Below the pieces are notes generated by a model. The model was not told the origin of the DNA and searched no databases. It was given only the letters and a program-made list of their open reading frames with translations. The translations under genes were made by a program, and so were the position numbers. Positions 10,630-21,024 of a stretch of DNA of 64,000 bases are shown piece after piece. This stretch comes from Cenococcum geophilum 1.58 (lineage: Eukaryota > Ascomycota > Dothideomycetes > Gloniales > Gloniaceae), in assembly GCA_001692895.1 (NCBI GenBank), contig KV748213.1, forward strand, positions 1,240,001-1,304,000, given 5' to 3'. Each line of letters starts with the position of its first letter. Within the stretch, counting starts at the first letter, position 1.

Positions 10630-11071
10630 ATACAGACAGTGGCAAGAGTGGTTTGCCCTATTTAGATACAATTCGTGCCACGTTCCCATATCGCGGAGTG
10701 TGATTCGCAATAACGACATAACAGCCACTTTCGCAAGCGTCTTGGTATATCCGTGAAGTTGCGTGAAGATTGGAGTGTCGTTCGCGGATGAGGCTCTCGG
10801 CGAGGCTTGGGTGTTGTCCGCCTTCTTGGGAGGATCCGCTCTTCGCCTTGGCAGGAGACCGATTGTAGTCGATTATTTATATGCAGACCTGTGGTCTATG
10901 ACAGCGATGTCACCCTCAAGCCCCAAATCTAGTATCCAGGGAGGCCCTCATAGCCTGCTTCTGCTGCCAAGTCTCAAACGGCGGCGAGGAGGCGCATCTC
11001 TAGGGGTGGACGATCGGTTATTACGTATTGTATCGTTCTACTTATAATTACAGATATGCGTTTGTAGCGCA
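10630..11071. other. Host-like sequence, displaced upstream region of the phosphate symporter
   Basis: Ordinary composition without RIP character. Removing the retroelement would place this directly upstream of the symporter promoter. A 94-codon open frame at 10763-11047 (+) has no recognisable domain and I do not call it a gene. CACGTT occurs at 10679-10684. Confidence 0.5.
10679..10684. promoter_or_regulatory. CACGTT, possible Pho4/NUC-1-type site cut off from its gene
   Basis: CACGTG and CACGTT are the known bHLH phosphate-regulator sites of yeast and Neurospora. Here CACGTT lies 50 bp beyond the outer end of the retroelement, so in the uninterrupted locus it would stand about 200 bp upstream of the symporter ATG. 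A six-base match can be chance. Confidence 0.3.
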
Positions 11072-11664
11072 ATCCCTTCGTGTGGCAAGAATTCATGCAC
11101 TTTTCGTATATGCACGCCTCTTAAGCCAATCTAGAGGCTCTATACTGTATATAGCTTGGTGTTAAAGCCTTGGTCGGTGCGATTGCTCGGCGGTAGGGGT
11201 ATAGGCGCCTTATCTGCGCCTCTGACGTTCGAATATTGCGGTAAGTAGCAGCAACGTGGATAGGAAGCCTGTACAGAATATAGAATATATAGTATAGTTA
11301 ATTAAAAAGCTTTAATATTATTGCTGCCTATTTAATTATAAATCCTCAGCAACTTATTATCCTTATGCCGCCTAGAAAATGCTGTGCGTCTTTAGTTCTA
11401 AAGCCTCTATAATTAAACAGCTAGTTAATAAAGGAAGGACAGGAGTATACAGCTATAACATTATATATTACAACTTCCTGCCTAACTTCCTCAAAAAATA
11501 TATATCCAGTGTCTTTTTTGTAGTGGCCTTAGACAGCATTTCGTCGATATATTGAGGTGCTTGCTAATAAAATCGCGCTAGCTAGGATGTCTGCAGCATG
11601 CTAACCCAAGTAGAAGCGCCCAATGCGCCCAATACGAAAAGTGCTAAATGCCACACGAAGGGAT
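11072..11664. mobile_element. Short inverted-repeat element (MITE-like), 593 bp
   Basis: The left end (11072-11110) and right end (11632-11664) form an imperfect terminal inverted repeat. The outer arm ATCCCTTCGTGTGGCA pairs perfectly with 11649-11664, and an inner arm GCACTTTTCGTAT pairs with 11632-11644. The interior is AT-rich and non-coding. I see no clear target duplication, so the superfamily (Mutator-like or other) is open. Confidence 0.6.
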
Positions 11665-12670
11665 AGCTTTTCGGTCATACATATTGTATAATAAGCCAGC
11701 ACTTCTAGATAGACCGCTCACACCTAGAAACGAGCATCATGTGATCCTCCTACCCCGTTTTATGATAATTACTCTCTTTTATTTTGCATCCGTATATAGG
11801 TAACAAACAATAGATTGCACTAAACATCGTTGTAAAAATGTACAAGATGTTTAATACAGTGTAATGTCAAGGCTTGAGCATCTCTCCTCATTTTGCCCCC
11901 TTCGGTGTGGTCGCACTGCTAAGACAAACTAGAAAATTCCAGAAAACGCAAAGACCGCCCCCCCCCCCCTTTGTATTGGCTCGGCGTTGAATTTTCCTTG
12001 CACAGCCTCTTAAAATTACCCAATAGGGAAATTCTGCCTTGAACTCGAAACCATCTGGTGCAGACTTTTGATCATCTTGGCGTTGTAGGTAAGCCTTGGC
12101 ATTATAGGTAAACCTTGGCATTATAGGTGCAAGCCTTGGCGAATCTTTAGATCCGACATGTTTCGACTTTGATTTCTTCGTGCTGTGTGCAGGCGGATCC
12201 TTCTCTGGCTTCTCGTACCATCGTCCAACTTCGACGCAATGCCCAAGACTGTCCGCGTAGACGAACATGTTCCTCTGAATGCCGAGAGTATCGAACGCTG
12301 AATGAAAAGTTCAATCCAGAAGAGAGGGCCTCACACATCCAGTGGATACGGGTGGGATCATGCAATCATTCCACCTGTTGGGTTATCCTGCTTCAAGGCA
12401 AGCTCGCGAAGAGTATTCCGACGTACGAGTGGGATAATGAAGGCTGTGATAGAACGGCACCCGAATCCAAAGCCCAAGAACTCAAAGTTATTCCAGCAAG
12501 ACTGCTTGTGCCAAGTGATGCCCAGAATTCCGGCGACTTTATCTCATAGATCAGACCCCCGGTGGACCGTTGGCACGTACGGGCATACTGCTCCTTATCC
12601 AACGAATTCTCCACGTGCGTATCACCAAATGCACGGTGCCTCTCGTCACACACATTGAATTTCAACACTT
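11665..12670. other. Unassigned region without a supported gene
   Basis: Several overlapping open frames of 70-126 codons exist on both strands (for example 11888-12268 and 12393-12668 on minus, 12169-12549 and 12302-12658 on plus). None has a convincing domain, and the first runs through a run of C residues at about 11957-11970 and the short repeat at 12084-12140. The DNA is not RIP-mutated. It may be a decayed gene joining the MFS relic downstream. Confidence 0.45.
12084..12140. repeat. Three imperfect tandem copies of a 19-bp unit
   Basis: The unit reads approximately TATAGGTAAGCCTTGGCAT and occurs three times in succession, the last copy imperfect. No function suggested. Confidence 0.75.
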
Positions 12671-12689
12671 GATATCTCCATTAATATGA

Positions 12690-13049
12690 AGCCGATTGAC
12701 AAGGCATTGGCATTAATTTGTGGCCAAAAAGATGTTAATTATACTGCCGTTACAGATAAATTCGGACGTAAATTTACCAGCTTTGCAAAGCGCAAGCTTA
12801 ATCGTAAGCGACCAGGTATTGAAAGAGCTGCAGGAAGCTGCAGGCAGTTCTATCAACACCGCCGTCAACTACAGCGTCGGATTAGGCCTCGCATTTGGCG
12901 GAAATTTCGAAGAAAGAACGAATAATAATGAGCAGGAGCCCTTGAAAGGATATCGCTCCGCTTTCTGGCTTGGGGCGGACTTCGCAGGTCTTGGTGTTAT
13001 TCTTACGTTCCCGCCGAGGAACAAGATGCAGGGATACAAACAAGGATGA
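12690..13049 (+). pseudogene. Relic of the C-terminal end of a fungal MFS transporter
   Basis: The plus-strand frame ending at 13049 contains EAAGSSINTAVNYSVGLGLAFGG (shown in part) and then LKGYRSAFWLGADFAGLGVILTF. These match the last two membrane segments of fungal drug-type major facilitator transporters, which typically read GTAGSLVNTVVNYS followed by GYR and a glycine-rich helix. Everything N-terminal is missing or unrecognisable. The best open frame begins at 12720, but similarity starts only around 12800. No complete transporter can be built here, so this is a gene remnant of about the last 90 residues, ordinary in composition and not RIP-mutated. The family call is from pattern memory. 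Confidence 0.55.
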
Positions 13050-13512
13050 TCCATCTACAATATGGCATTCTGTAACCGTAACAGGCCATAAGGGTTGAGG
13101 ATTTGTTTCCCCATTCACCAACCCATTGCCTTTCCATCTTTCCAGATTTTCTTACCATTCAGCCACGTTAGGGGCCAGATCTACCAAAATCACTCGTTAA
13201 TCAGAAGCTTTCCTTTGTGCTCTTATTTTGCTGTGTTGGTGCTCCACATTTCGCCGACATTGTGCGAACTTGGAGACTCATCTCCGCAAAACACAACGTC
13301 CTTCACAGCCGCATTTTTGCTATTACAATGTGCAGTTAGTGAGTACTATAAAATGTACTCGACGACCCCAGGACAAGCCAAAGCCCAAAAGGTACAGCCA
13401 CTCACCCTCAATCTGCTGTCCAGTTTTGGGCTAAAATTAGAGCCTTCTCTCTACCATTCTGTGTAACTGCCAACCTTGTCGTTCAATATCTCGTACTCGG
13501 TTTATCGCAATT

Positions 13513-14922
13513 ATGTTGGTTGAAGCTGGGCTTCAGTCCGTTATGAACACTTTTGATCATTATTGCGACACAGACTTCCCATCTTGTCAATCTGGAAAGC
13601 GGACAAAGAGAGAGACAGGTATTATTACAATAGGCTTTGCCTGCAATGCCACTAATTCATGCTCTTCTGTAGGGGACGATTTTACGCAAATGGCTGAGAG
13701 TCCCATACCAATTCCACACATCTTTCGAAACGGGTCTCGGGTCCTAGCGACTTCACCAGATCAGAAGAGGATGGGCATGCACTTTGGCACAGGCGTGACG
13801 ATGTTAAGAAGTACTGAGGGAACTTCGTCTTCTCTAAATCAACCCCGAAGCATTCGAGATGATGAGGGTGATGCCCGTTATTCTAAATACCCAACCCTAA
13901 GTCCTACCAAAATCACTTCAAAATTCTCTGAAGAATCAATTTATGCAAGGCTAGTTTTTGATCCCGAATGGAGTCTGCCTATGCGTTATGCATTCGATGA
14001 ACGAGATCGCAGTGATTTGGTTGCTTCTCTAGAAGAACGAGGTGAGATTTCTCCTCAACATCAAGACGCGATAGAAGCTATGCAGGAGTTTTTTGCCAAG
14101 GAAGAGGCTCTGTATCTATCTACACTAGCACGGAATTCCTGCGGCTTCTTGGCCCTTGTCAACGAACCTAATGGTGCGGCGTACGGGCCAATTTCTTGCA
14201 AGGATGAGAAGGAATTACGTGACTTGCTGACAGAGATTCGAATACATCCGGACACCTCGCCTTTCATAGTGCCGTTTGGTCCTCGCAGCTTCTTCGATGA
14301 TGCAGATGTAGATCTTGCAGTGGACCAGATAGATGACATCTGCCCACATGATAGTCCTTATTGGGGCTCCGCGCAAATTTTCACCTGGCAGCATTCTTTG
14401 CCTTCAAGAATTCCAATGGCGCAAGTGAGTGGATTTCTGGACTCCTTGCCTTCGTATTACTCTGGCACTGATATTCTTCAAAACGATGCGAAACTGAGGG
14501 AGTGCTGGCCTCGGCATAGGAAATTTTGGCTTGAAGACTCAGAAAGTTCACCGACCGAGTCTCCCATGGAAAATAGGGAAATTTCTGATCAATCGGGTTG
14601 TAGCACAGGTACGATTAACGACGTGTATCCGGATCAGTCCCTATTTACAGATTCCCGGGTATCATGGCTTAATGTCGGGCTAGTAATCAGAGCCCCAAGT
14701 CCGCCAATGCCACATGCTTCTAACTCAAACTCCATGGTTACCTTGCAAACACGGCCTCGGGTTACCACCGGTCTTTCGAATATTCGGACCAGGGTGATGC
14801 GAAAAATCAAGAGATTATCATGGTGTCCGTCTCGGAGACATCGTGGTGATAATGATTCTGATATAACCGCATCGCGGACTCCCATTCAATCCAATGCAGC
14901 GCGTATGTGGCCTCCACGCTGA
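13513..14922 (+). CDS. Hypothetical protein, 469 aa
   Basis: A long intact intronless frame with normal codon use. The N-terminal 100 residues are low-complexity and Ser/Thr-rich. A compact central part (about residues 135-320) holds acidic helical stretches, for example YAFDERDRSDLVASLEERG and QDAIEAMQEFFAKEEALYL. The C-terminus (about 415-469) is strongly basic, with MRKIKRLSWCPSRRHRG. I see no signal peptide or membrane segment and do not recognise a family. It is the first of three same-strand orphan genes, 484 bp ahead of the next. All three end in a short Lys/Arg-rich helical segment that could bind nucleic acid, membrane or serve nuclear import; this is inference only. A start at the ATG at 13513 is the first in frame. 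Confidence 0.65.
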   Translation: MLVEAGLQSVMNTFDHYCDTDFPSCQSGKRTKRETGIITIGFACNATNSCSSVGDDFTQMAESPIPIPHIFRNGSRVLATSPDQKRMGMHFGTGVTMLRSTEGTSSSLNQPRSIRDDEGDARYSKYPTLSPTKITSKFSEESIYARLVFDPEWSLPMRYAFDERDRSDLVASLEERGEISPQHQDAIEAMQEFFAKEEALYLSTLARNSCGFLALVNEPNGAAYGPISCKDEKELRDLLTEIRIHPDTSPFIVPFGPRSFFDDADVDLAVDQIDDICPHDSPYWGSAQIFTWQHSLPSRIPMAQVSGFLDSLPSYYSGTDILQNDAKLRECWPRHRKFWLEDSESSPTESPMENREISDQSGCSTGTINDVYPDQSLFTDSRVSWLNVGLVIRAPSPPMPHASNSNSMVTLQTRPRVTTGLSNIRTRVMRKIKRLSWCPSRRHRGDNDSDITASRTPIQSNAARMWPPR

Positions 14923-15405
14923 CGTGCGCTGCTGAGATAAAAAAAATCTACATACTGACGGGCCCGGTGCTTCTTTTCCAATCCTCTAAAATATAAAATT
15001 TAATACATTCTCCTTGGTCAATCCTTTGCCTATATTATGATTGTTTAGTTTTTGAACTTAAGATGCAAAACGTCCCCCATATAAGCGACACGTTCTTAAG
15101 TGACTGCAAGAAAATCCCTTTGACTTCTTTCATGTCAACAAAGAACTAGCAATTTTTTTCTTATTCACATTTGCATGCTATTTCTATGCTTATGTCCTTT
15201 ATGCGATCACTTTGTTAGGAGAGTGCCATCCTACCTTTCAATAAATTTGACAAGGGATTTCATACTTAACTTTCTATATAAGCCCATTGATGTTGCCGGC
15301 CTCGCTCCCGCCTTTATCAAACTACATACACAGAGAGCATATTGTTGCTAAGTTTAACCTAAACTGAAATTTTACGTAGCAGGGTTCTCCACAGTAATTC
15401 CCAAA
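14923..15405. other. Intergenic region with the promoter of the next orphan gene
   Basis: AT-rich but not RIP-mutated. It probably contains the 3' end of the upstream transcript and the promoter of the gene at 15406. Apart from the TATA-like box I see nothing in it. Confidence 0.5.
15276..15282 (+). promoter_or_regulatory. TATA-like box upstream of the orphan gene at 15406
   Basis: TATATAA at about 125 bp before the ATG, followed by a C/T- and A-rich leader. Position and sequence suit a fungal core promoter. Confidence 0.4.
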
Positions 15406-16008
15406 ATGCTCTTCGCAAAATTCCTTTCTCTACGCAAAAGGTCAAGCTCGCCTGCACCACCCAAGCCCGCCTCCGTACGTTCTACCCACCAATTATTCCA
15501 TCCCGCAATAGATGAGCCGCCCTTAGAACACCCAGGCAAGCAGATTCTCCCATGCAGCCGCTCAAGCCCGCATATATTCCTCACTCAACTCGACACCATC
15601 AATGAAGAGGATCCGAAAACGAAGGACACTTTAGCATTACCATCTACTTCTAATGCTCTGAAGCGAGAACTCGACAGTTTCCAGTTCCACTACTACTTGC
15701 CGCATATCGGCGGCCATGGCGTTGACTTCTATTCCGACCAGGGCTTTGTGGCATATGACCTCGGGAGTTTTGATGCGGAACTCGACTTGCCTGTTATTCA
15801 AAACGGGGATTTTGAGTACTACCCGAACAGCCCGCAGGCTAGTTCGTGTTACTCGCAGTCCACAGCAACAAGCTCGGAGACTAATATGCCATTAACTAGA
15901 GAAACAGTTTCACCGCGAAACATGCCAGCGCTGACGAAGAAGGTTATGTGGCTCTCCAAGCTTTTTAAGTCTGTGAAGGGATTGGTTACGAGACTTCCGC
16001 CGCATTAA
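15406..16008 (+). CDS. Hypothetical protein, 200 aa
   Basis: Intact single-exon frame starting MLFAKFLSLRKRSSSPAPPK. The N-terminus is short, hydrophobic then basic, not a classical secretory signal. The middle holds an aromatic, aspartate-rich patch (QFHYYLPHIGGHGVDFYSDQ, then DLGSFDAELDLP). It ends with a basic amphipathic tail (KKVMWLSKLFKSVKGLVTRL). I do not recognise a family. It sits between two larger orphan genes on the same strand, with a plausible TATA box 125 bp upstream. A small lineage-specific protein near a transposon-rich compartment may be a candidate accessory protein, but there is no direct sign of secretion. Confidence 0.6.
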   Translation: MLFAKFLSLRKRSSSPAPPKPASVRSTHQLFHPAIDEPPLEHPGKQILPCSRSSPHIFLTQLDTINEEDPKTKDTLALPSTSNALKRELDSFQFHYYLPHIGGHGVDFYSDQGFVAYDLGSFDAELDLPVIQNGDFEYYPNSPQASSCYSQSTATSSETNMPLTRETVSPRNMPALTKKVMWLSKLFKSVKGLVTRLPPH

Positions 16009-16546
16009 CTGGCCGAAGGTACTGGTAGATGGATAGTCAGCGTAAGGTTTTAAAATAATCAATATTATTCTTACTTTTATCTACTGCGGGTACTTGTTTT
16101 CTTGCAATCCAGTTTTTTGAACTAAGAATCAAAAATAGACATCTTCAATTCCTTCACTATGACTTTCCACGACTTTTGCAATGCATTTTATTCGATAAAA
16201 TATCTCAATTCATTTCATCTAAGCATAGTATCGCCATTTCGGCATTATTCCTTGTCTCTATGCATTATCAAAACATAATGCGCTTGTTATTTTCTGGCCG
16301 CTTTTGCATACGCATTGTTGTGAACTCCTCCGTAAGGTATATGAATGCCCCGAAGCATTCGGTTTATGCCGTTCACTCTTTGAAGTTTCGATCCATATTT
16401 GATTGTATTTGCAGCCTAGAATCGCTGATTCCATATCATACAACTGACCGAGGTAGGCTCTTCAGCGGTTTAAGAAATCCCGCACTTAGCCAAAGACAGT
16501 AGATCCATATCAATCCACTCGCACGTCTCGTCGGAACCCAGAACTT
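16009..16546. other. Intergenic region
   Basis: AT-rich spacer between two same-strand orphan genes. An open frame of 108 codons (16176-16502, +) looks like chance: it is rich in Ile, Ser and Phe, with no domain. Nothing else seen. Confidence 0.45.
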
Positions 16547-17812
16547 ATGTTAGATTCACTATCCGCCGTCCGCTATGGCAACAAAGGACTGACTCGTAAT
16601 GCCACTACTCTCCCTAACCGTCACTCTGGATCCTCAGTTTCCGGTTCTATCCATATTCATCCACACACTTCTTCGGAGATGCCTTGCGAGACTAGTTATG
16701 TTGGCACAGCATCCCGGATCAAGCACGGTGCCCATGGTTCGCTACGTCGCATTAGAGGCATCCCAGGCTGCTCTCTCACACCACACACAAGCAACTACTC
16801 CCTAGAACGGTCGGCTGCTGACTCTCAATGCTCTGAGGAGGCTAACCAAGAGAAAGCTGACAAGAGAGCTACCTGTTCGACATTCTCGTGGGCTAATTTG
16901 TCTTTCGTTGAAGAAACTTCTGGAAAGCTTCCAGGTGAGGAATTCTCTGCTCTTAAAGAACAATACGAGCGCGAATGCGTCCTCAAGTGGACCAAGACTG
17001 CCCAAGAGAAAGTTGCCACCTCTGTATACCATCTCGAGCTACTGTATAGAGAAAGCGAGTATGAAAAACAGTGCAAAGAGCAATTGCATAGCGACGTCAG
17101 AGAGCTTACAGGGAATAGAATTATCATGNCTGAAACAGAGGCGTGGTATGAGAATAACTGCAATGATACACAGGGCTTTCAAAACATGCAGGAAAGGTTT
17201 GATGGCCGAATGCCAGCTATAAAAAAGGGCTGGTTAGACAGAATGCCGGATGGAAAACATACCACTCCGGCAGACATACCGGACCGTACTCGTGAGCAGT
17301 TTGATCAACGGTGGCATGAAGATGATTTGAAGCATGAGCCTGCGCAGTATCATGCCGATATGGGACTGTTTGCGCCGACATATCAGAGCCAACATGTGCA
17401 GGCGCCGTTTCAGTGCCATGCGGATGTCGCTCAGATGATGGCTCATCGGAATGAGTATCAGCGTCTCTACGGTCCAGGAACAGGCAGGTATCTTCCCTCT
17501 TACAGAGAAGATGAGAGTGGACGCCCGATTCCGTCGTTCAACTTTTCACTGTCTCTACAAACTCCGAGTGTACATGATGATTCAGCGCAGTCACCCCCGA
17601 TTATGTTAGGGGATTTGAGTCTCCAAGACAGACTTTCTAATGATTCCAATTTTGATATGTCATACAGCGAACATTCTCAGGAATCGACAAACCAGAGTCG
17701 ATTCAGTGTGGATTCATCTATTGTAGAGGCTAATGCTAGATCGATAGCGAGAAAGACGCGGAATCTTAGTAGGGAGTTGAAGAGTAAGGCATCAAAGATT
17801 TTGAGAGAGTAA
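16547..17812 (+). CDS. Hypothetical protein, 421 aa, with a charged central helix
   Basis: Intact single-exon frame with one ambiguous base (N at 17129, inside codon 195). The first 95 residues are Ser/His-rich and disordered-looking. Residues about 130-200 form a charged, probably coiled-coil stretch (ALKEQYERECVLKWTKTAQE, then LLYRESEYEKQCKEQLHSD). Residues about 235-330 are His/Gln/Tyr-rich. The C-terminal 60 residues are Ser-rich and end in a basic helix (ARKTRNLSRELKSKASKILR). No signal peptide, membrane segment or known domain is recognised. It is the third of three tandem orphan genes and the last intact gene before the long transposon-dominated tract begins 441 bp downstream. Confidence 0.62.
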   Translation: MLDSLSAVRYGNKGLTRNATTLPNRHSGSSVSGSIHIHPHTSSEMPCETSYVGTASRIKHGAHGSLRRIRGIPGCSLTPHTSNYSLERSAADSQCSEEANQEKADKRATCSTFSWANLSFVEETSGKLPGEEFSALKEQYERECVLKWTKTAQEKVATSVYHLELLYRESEYEKQCKEQLHSDVRELTGNRIIMXETEAWYENNCNDTQGFQNMQERFDGRMPAIKKGWLDRMPDGKHTTPADIPDRTREQFDQRWHEDDLKHEPAQYHADMGLFAPTYQSQHVQAPFQCHADVAQMMAHRNEYQRLYGPGTGRYLPSYREDESGRPIPSFNFSLSLQTPSVHDDSAQSPPIMLGDLSLQDRLSNDSNFDMSYSEHSQESTNQSRFSVDSSIVEANARSIARKTRNLSRELKSKASKILRE

Positions 17813-18253
17813 AATTGAGTTAGTTTTTCTTTGTAATTGCCCTTTGCAAGCTCTCAGCACCTTGGATGCGCAAGTAACCAAAGTACTAAATTAATTACAC
17901 AAAATGATTATTTTGCCATGGGACATGAATTGAAGCAAGGGATGGGCTGGTGCTATTGTGCAAAGCGATGTCATGAACCGTATCACCATGTGTTGCGCAA
18001 GCACATAAAGACGTAACGTAGACGTGAAGCACAGAGAGAAACATATCAAGAATGACCTCGGGAAGTCGAATCGATGGCATAATAGCTACGGCCAATTAGT
18101 AATCTGTGCATAGAGTAGCATTCATTGAAGCTGAACTGCTTTTAACTTTTCGTCGTGAATAACTCCGTAGATTCCGATGAAGGCGCTGAAAGACGCTTAG
18201 ACTTTTGATATAGAATGCGTTGAGATTATGAAAAAAAGATACTGAGAGGTTCT
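17813..18253. other. Intergenic region up to the first LTR
   Basis: Ordinary composition and no supported gene. The last five bases (18249-18253, GTTCT) are the left target-site duplication of the copia element that follows. Confidence 0.55.
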
Positions 18254-18492
18254 TGTCGACCTGAATCAGGTTATCTTATCACCGACTCAGCTACCTCCCA
18301 TTGACTCGGTCATTGGCTCGATCATTGACTTGGTCATTGACTCGGTCACCTACCCCTTGTTTCCATTGCCACCCCCCCTACCCCTCATTCCCTACACCTT
18401 TCCTATGTATATATAGAGGCTCTTAAAGCCATATTCAATAGACAGAGTTATCATTCTTTTCTTACAATCGGTGCACGGACTACCAATTAACA
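18254..18492 (+). repeat. 5' LTR of the outer copia element
   Basis: Begins TGTCGACC and ends in ACA. It contains four 12-bp tandem repeats at 18299-18346 with TGACTC cores and a TATATATAG-like box near 18410-18417. It pairs with 29553-29801. Confidence 0.9.
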
Positions 18493-20764
18493 GTTATAAG
18501 CCCGGGTTGCTTGCCGTATTGCCCCTATTTAACTATTTAATTTAATTAATTATACCCCTTATTAAATTACTACTTATTACTAAATCCTTTAGCCTTTCTG
18601 CAAGCACCTTTTAATATAACTTCTTAACCACCTACCCAAGCTATTACCACGATGGTGATATTATCGAGCCAAGCTAATTGGGATAAATAGATTAACTTTA
18701 TTAGGCTTTAAGCCTAAATAGGAGACGTATAGGAATATGTTGACCCCTTAACTAAACGGGACAAGTTGCCCCAATTAATTAAGCTAGTCTTTCTTAGGCC
18801 TTAAGACGTAAAGTTAGGAATAACCTCCTATATAGCTCTCTCTAAGGACAAGAAGGACGAGCTTTAAATTCTCTATAAAAGGTATAAGATAGTAAAGAAG
18901 GAGTACAAGAAGTAGAAGGCAGCCTTAACTTCTCTATAAAGCTATACTACTGGTATAGTAGCTAGACATCTAAACACCTATATACTAGGTATTAACTCGG
19001 TATATAATATACTAGTAACTCTTAAGGAGAGGGTTGCCCCTACTAATACTGTATATTAGCTCTACCTATCTACTTAATACGCTAAGGTTAAAAAGGGTCT
19101 AAAGAACTAGAGCTTTAAAACCTGGTTATAGTAGTGGGAAAAGACGTATAATAACTATAAAAAGATTAAATTGTTAGACGTAGACGGCGACTAAGTAATT
19201 AGAGACTTTCTGCTAGCGGTAGAGCCAGTATTACTAAATTAGGCCTTAATATGGAGGGTTAAATTTAATAAATATAACTGGGCCAAGGACTACGTAATAT
19301 CTATATATTAAAACTATTAACGATTAAAGACTGCCTAGTAGAAGAATAGAGCTTAGCTTAGTGCTAATATAGTAAGCTTCTAGGGTAAGCTAATTAATAA
19401 GGCTCCTAAGGACGAGGCTCCTAAGGACAAGGCCCTAACTACTACTAGGACGGCACGGAAGAAAGATACCCTAATATACTACTATGGAGCTGTTTACTAG
19501 TTCTAAGATTGCCCTTATATTAATGAGTTGGTTTAATTAAAGAATTGGAAATTAGATAAAGCTACGGCTAAGAAGGTTAAGGAAAAGATTGCTAATGCCT
19601 TAGAATAGTATAAGCGAATACTAGAGAAGGTTAGGAAGTAGTCTTTAGAAAAGGAAGCTATACAAAGCCTAGATAAAAAGGAAGATAATAGTACCTTTTG
19701 CGTATATTAAATAGGCGCCTATAAAGTAGGCACTGACTATAAGTTATATAATAGCGTAATCCTTAACAACGGAACCACTATATACGTTATTAGCGATTAA
19801 TTAAGGTTCGTTAATGAGCTCTAATTAAGTAATAACTTTGTATATACCAAGATGGGTATAGATCTAGTTAAGGGTATAGGGACGGCGGTAATTACTATTT
19901 AGACGCTATTAGGTTTTAGAAAGATCTTCTTAGCTAACGCAGCTTATATACTAGGTTTTTATATAAATTTAGCCTACCTAAGAAAGTTTAATAAGAAGGA
20001 TATATGGTAGGATAATAAAACGAACCTACTATATAAAAATAATTATAAGACGTTTGTATATTGCAAGCGCTATTATAATTAATTAACCTTAGAGTATAAC
20101 AAGCTGCAATTAAAGACCCTAAGTAAGGCCTTATTCGCAATTTAATTATAAGACCCCCTTTCTAATTAGGAAGTAGCTAGTAGACTCTAGTATAAGAGAC
20201 TAGGCCATGTAGGACCCGACGCAATTAAGTATTTACCCTAGGAAATAGGTAGTGTAAAACTTTAAGGTCTAGCGATAATTAACTATAAGACCTATGCTAT
20301 TAGCAAGGCTTATAAGATTGTATTAAGAAGACTACCTACTAGTAAGGCAACTAGACCCTTCTACTAAGTGTATATTAACTTATTTCTAGAAATTGTAGCA
20401 TATAACGGTTATATCTAGACGATATATTTTTATAACGAATTTCTGTATTTAAATAAGGTTAAGACCTTTGCCTATAAGTCGTTAACAATATAAGTAAATA
20501 TATAATACTTAAATAGGGTAGAACGTTAATATAACCTAAAGATCGCAATAATCTAAATTAATGGTAAAACGTCTCTAGGTGGCGAGTTTAACACCTAAAG
20601 GACCTAAAAAGGAATATTACTAGAGCAGTTGGCCCTATATATAAAGTCTTAAAACAGTTCTACTAAACGTTCTAGGGGGGTAATTATTATTAAGTCTTAA
20701 TATATGCAGATTAAGGCTTAATTACTAGAAGAACTCTAGCTGGAAATTGTTAGAGCTGTAGTAT

Positions 20765-21024
20765 TGTTCGTACTAACTTAATAGCACGAGTGAGTCATAT
20801 CCCGGGGCACGAAATACGTATAGTATCGTATGCTCTTTGGGATGGTGGTGACTGTCTCTTGTATTGAAGCAGACTACGTGGTCTATATACTGATGCGTCC
20901 TTCCCCCCTAATTAGTCAGTCCAGACGCGTAAGCGGGTGGTTGGTGCGCCGAACGCGTAAACGCGTACCTGACGTACCGAACGCGTAGGCACGCGGTTAG
21001 TACGACAGGTGCTATAATTATACA
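20765..21024 (-). repeat. 3' LTR of the nested copia element
   Basis: 260 bp, the better preserved of the two LTRs. It contains four ACGCGT hexamers within about 62 bp (20925-20986). Confidence 0.9.

Noticed and set aside
10763-11047. 94-codon plus-strand open frame as a gene
   Set aside because: No domain, no promoter signals and odd composition. Left as unassigned host-like DNA.
11888-12268. 126-codon minus-strand open frame as a gene
   Set aside because: It reads through a C homopolymer and a 19-bp tandem repeat, ends in low-complexity residues and has no domain.
16176-16502. 108-codon open frame between two orphan genes
   Set aside because: Low-complexity, no domain and lies in an AT-rich spacer; most likely part of an untranslated region.
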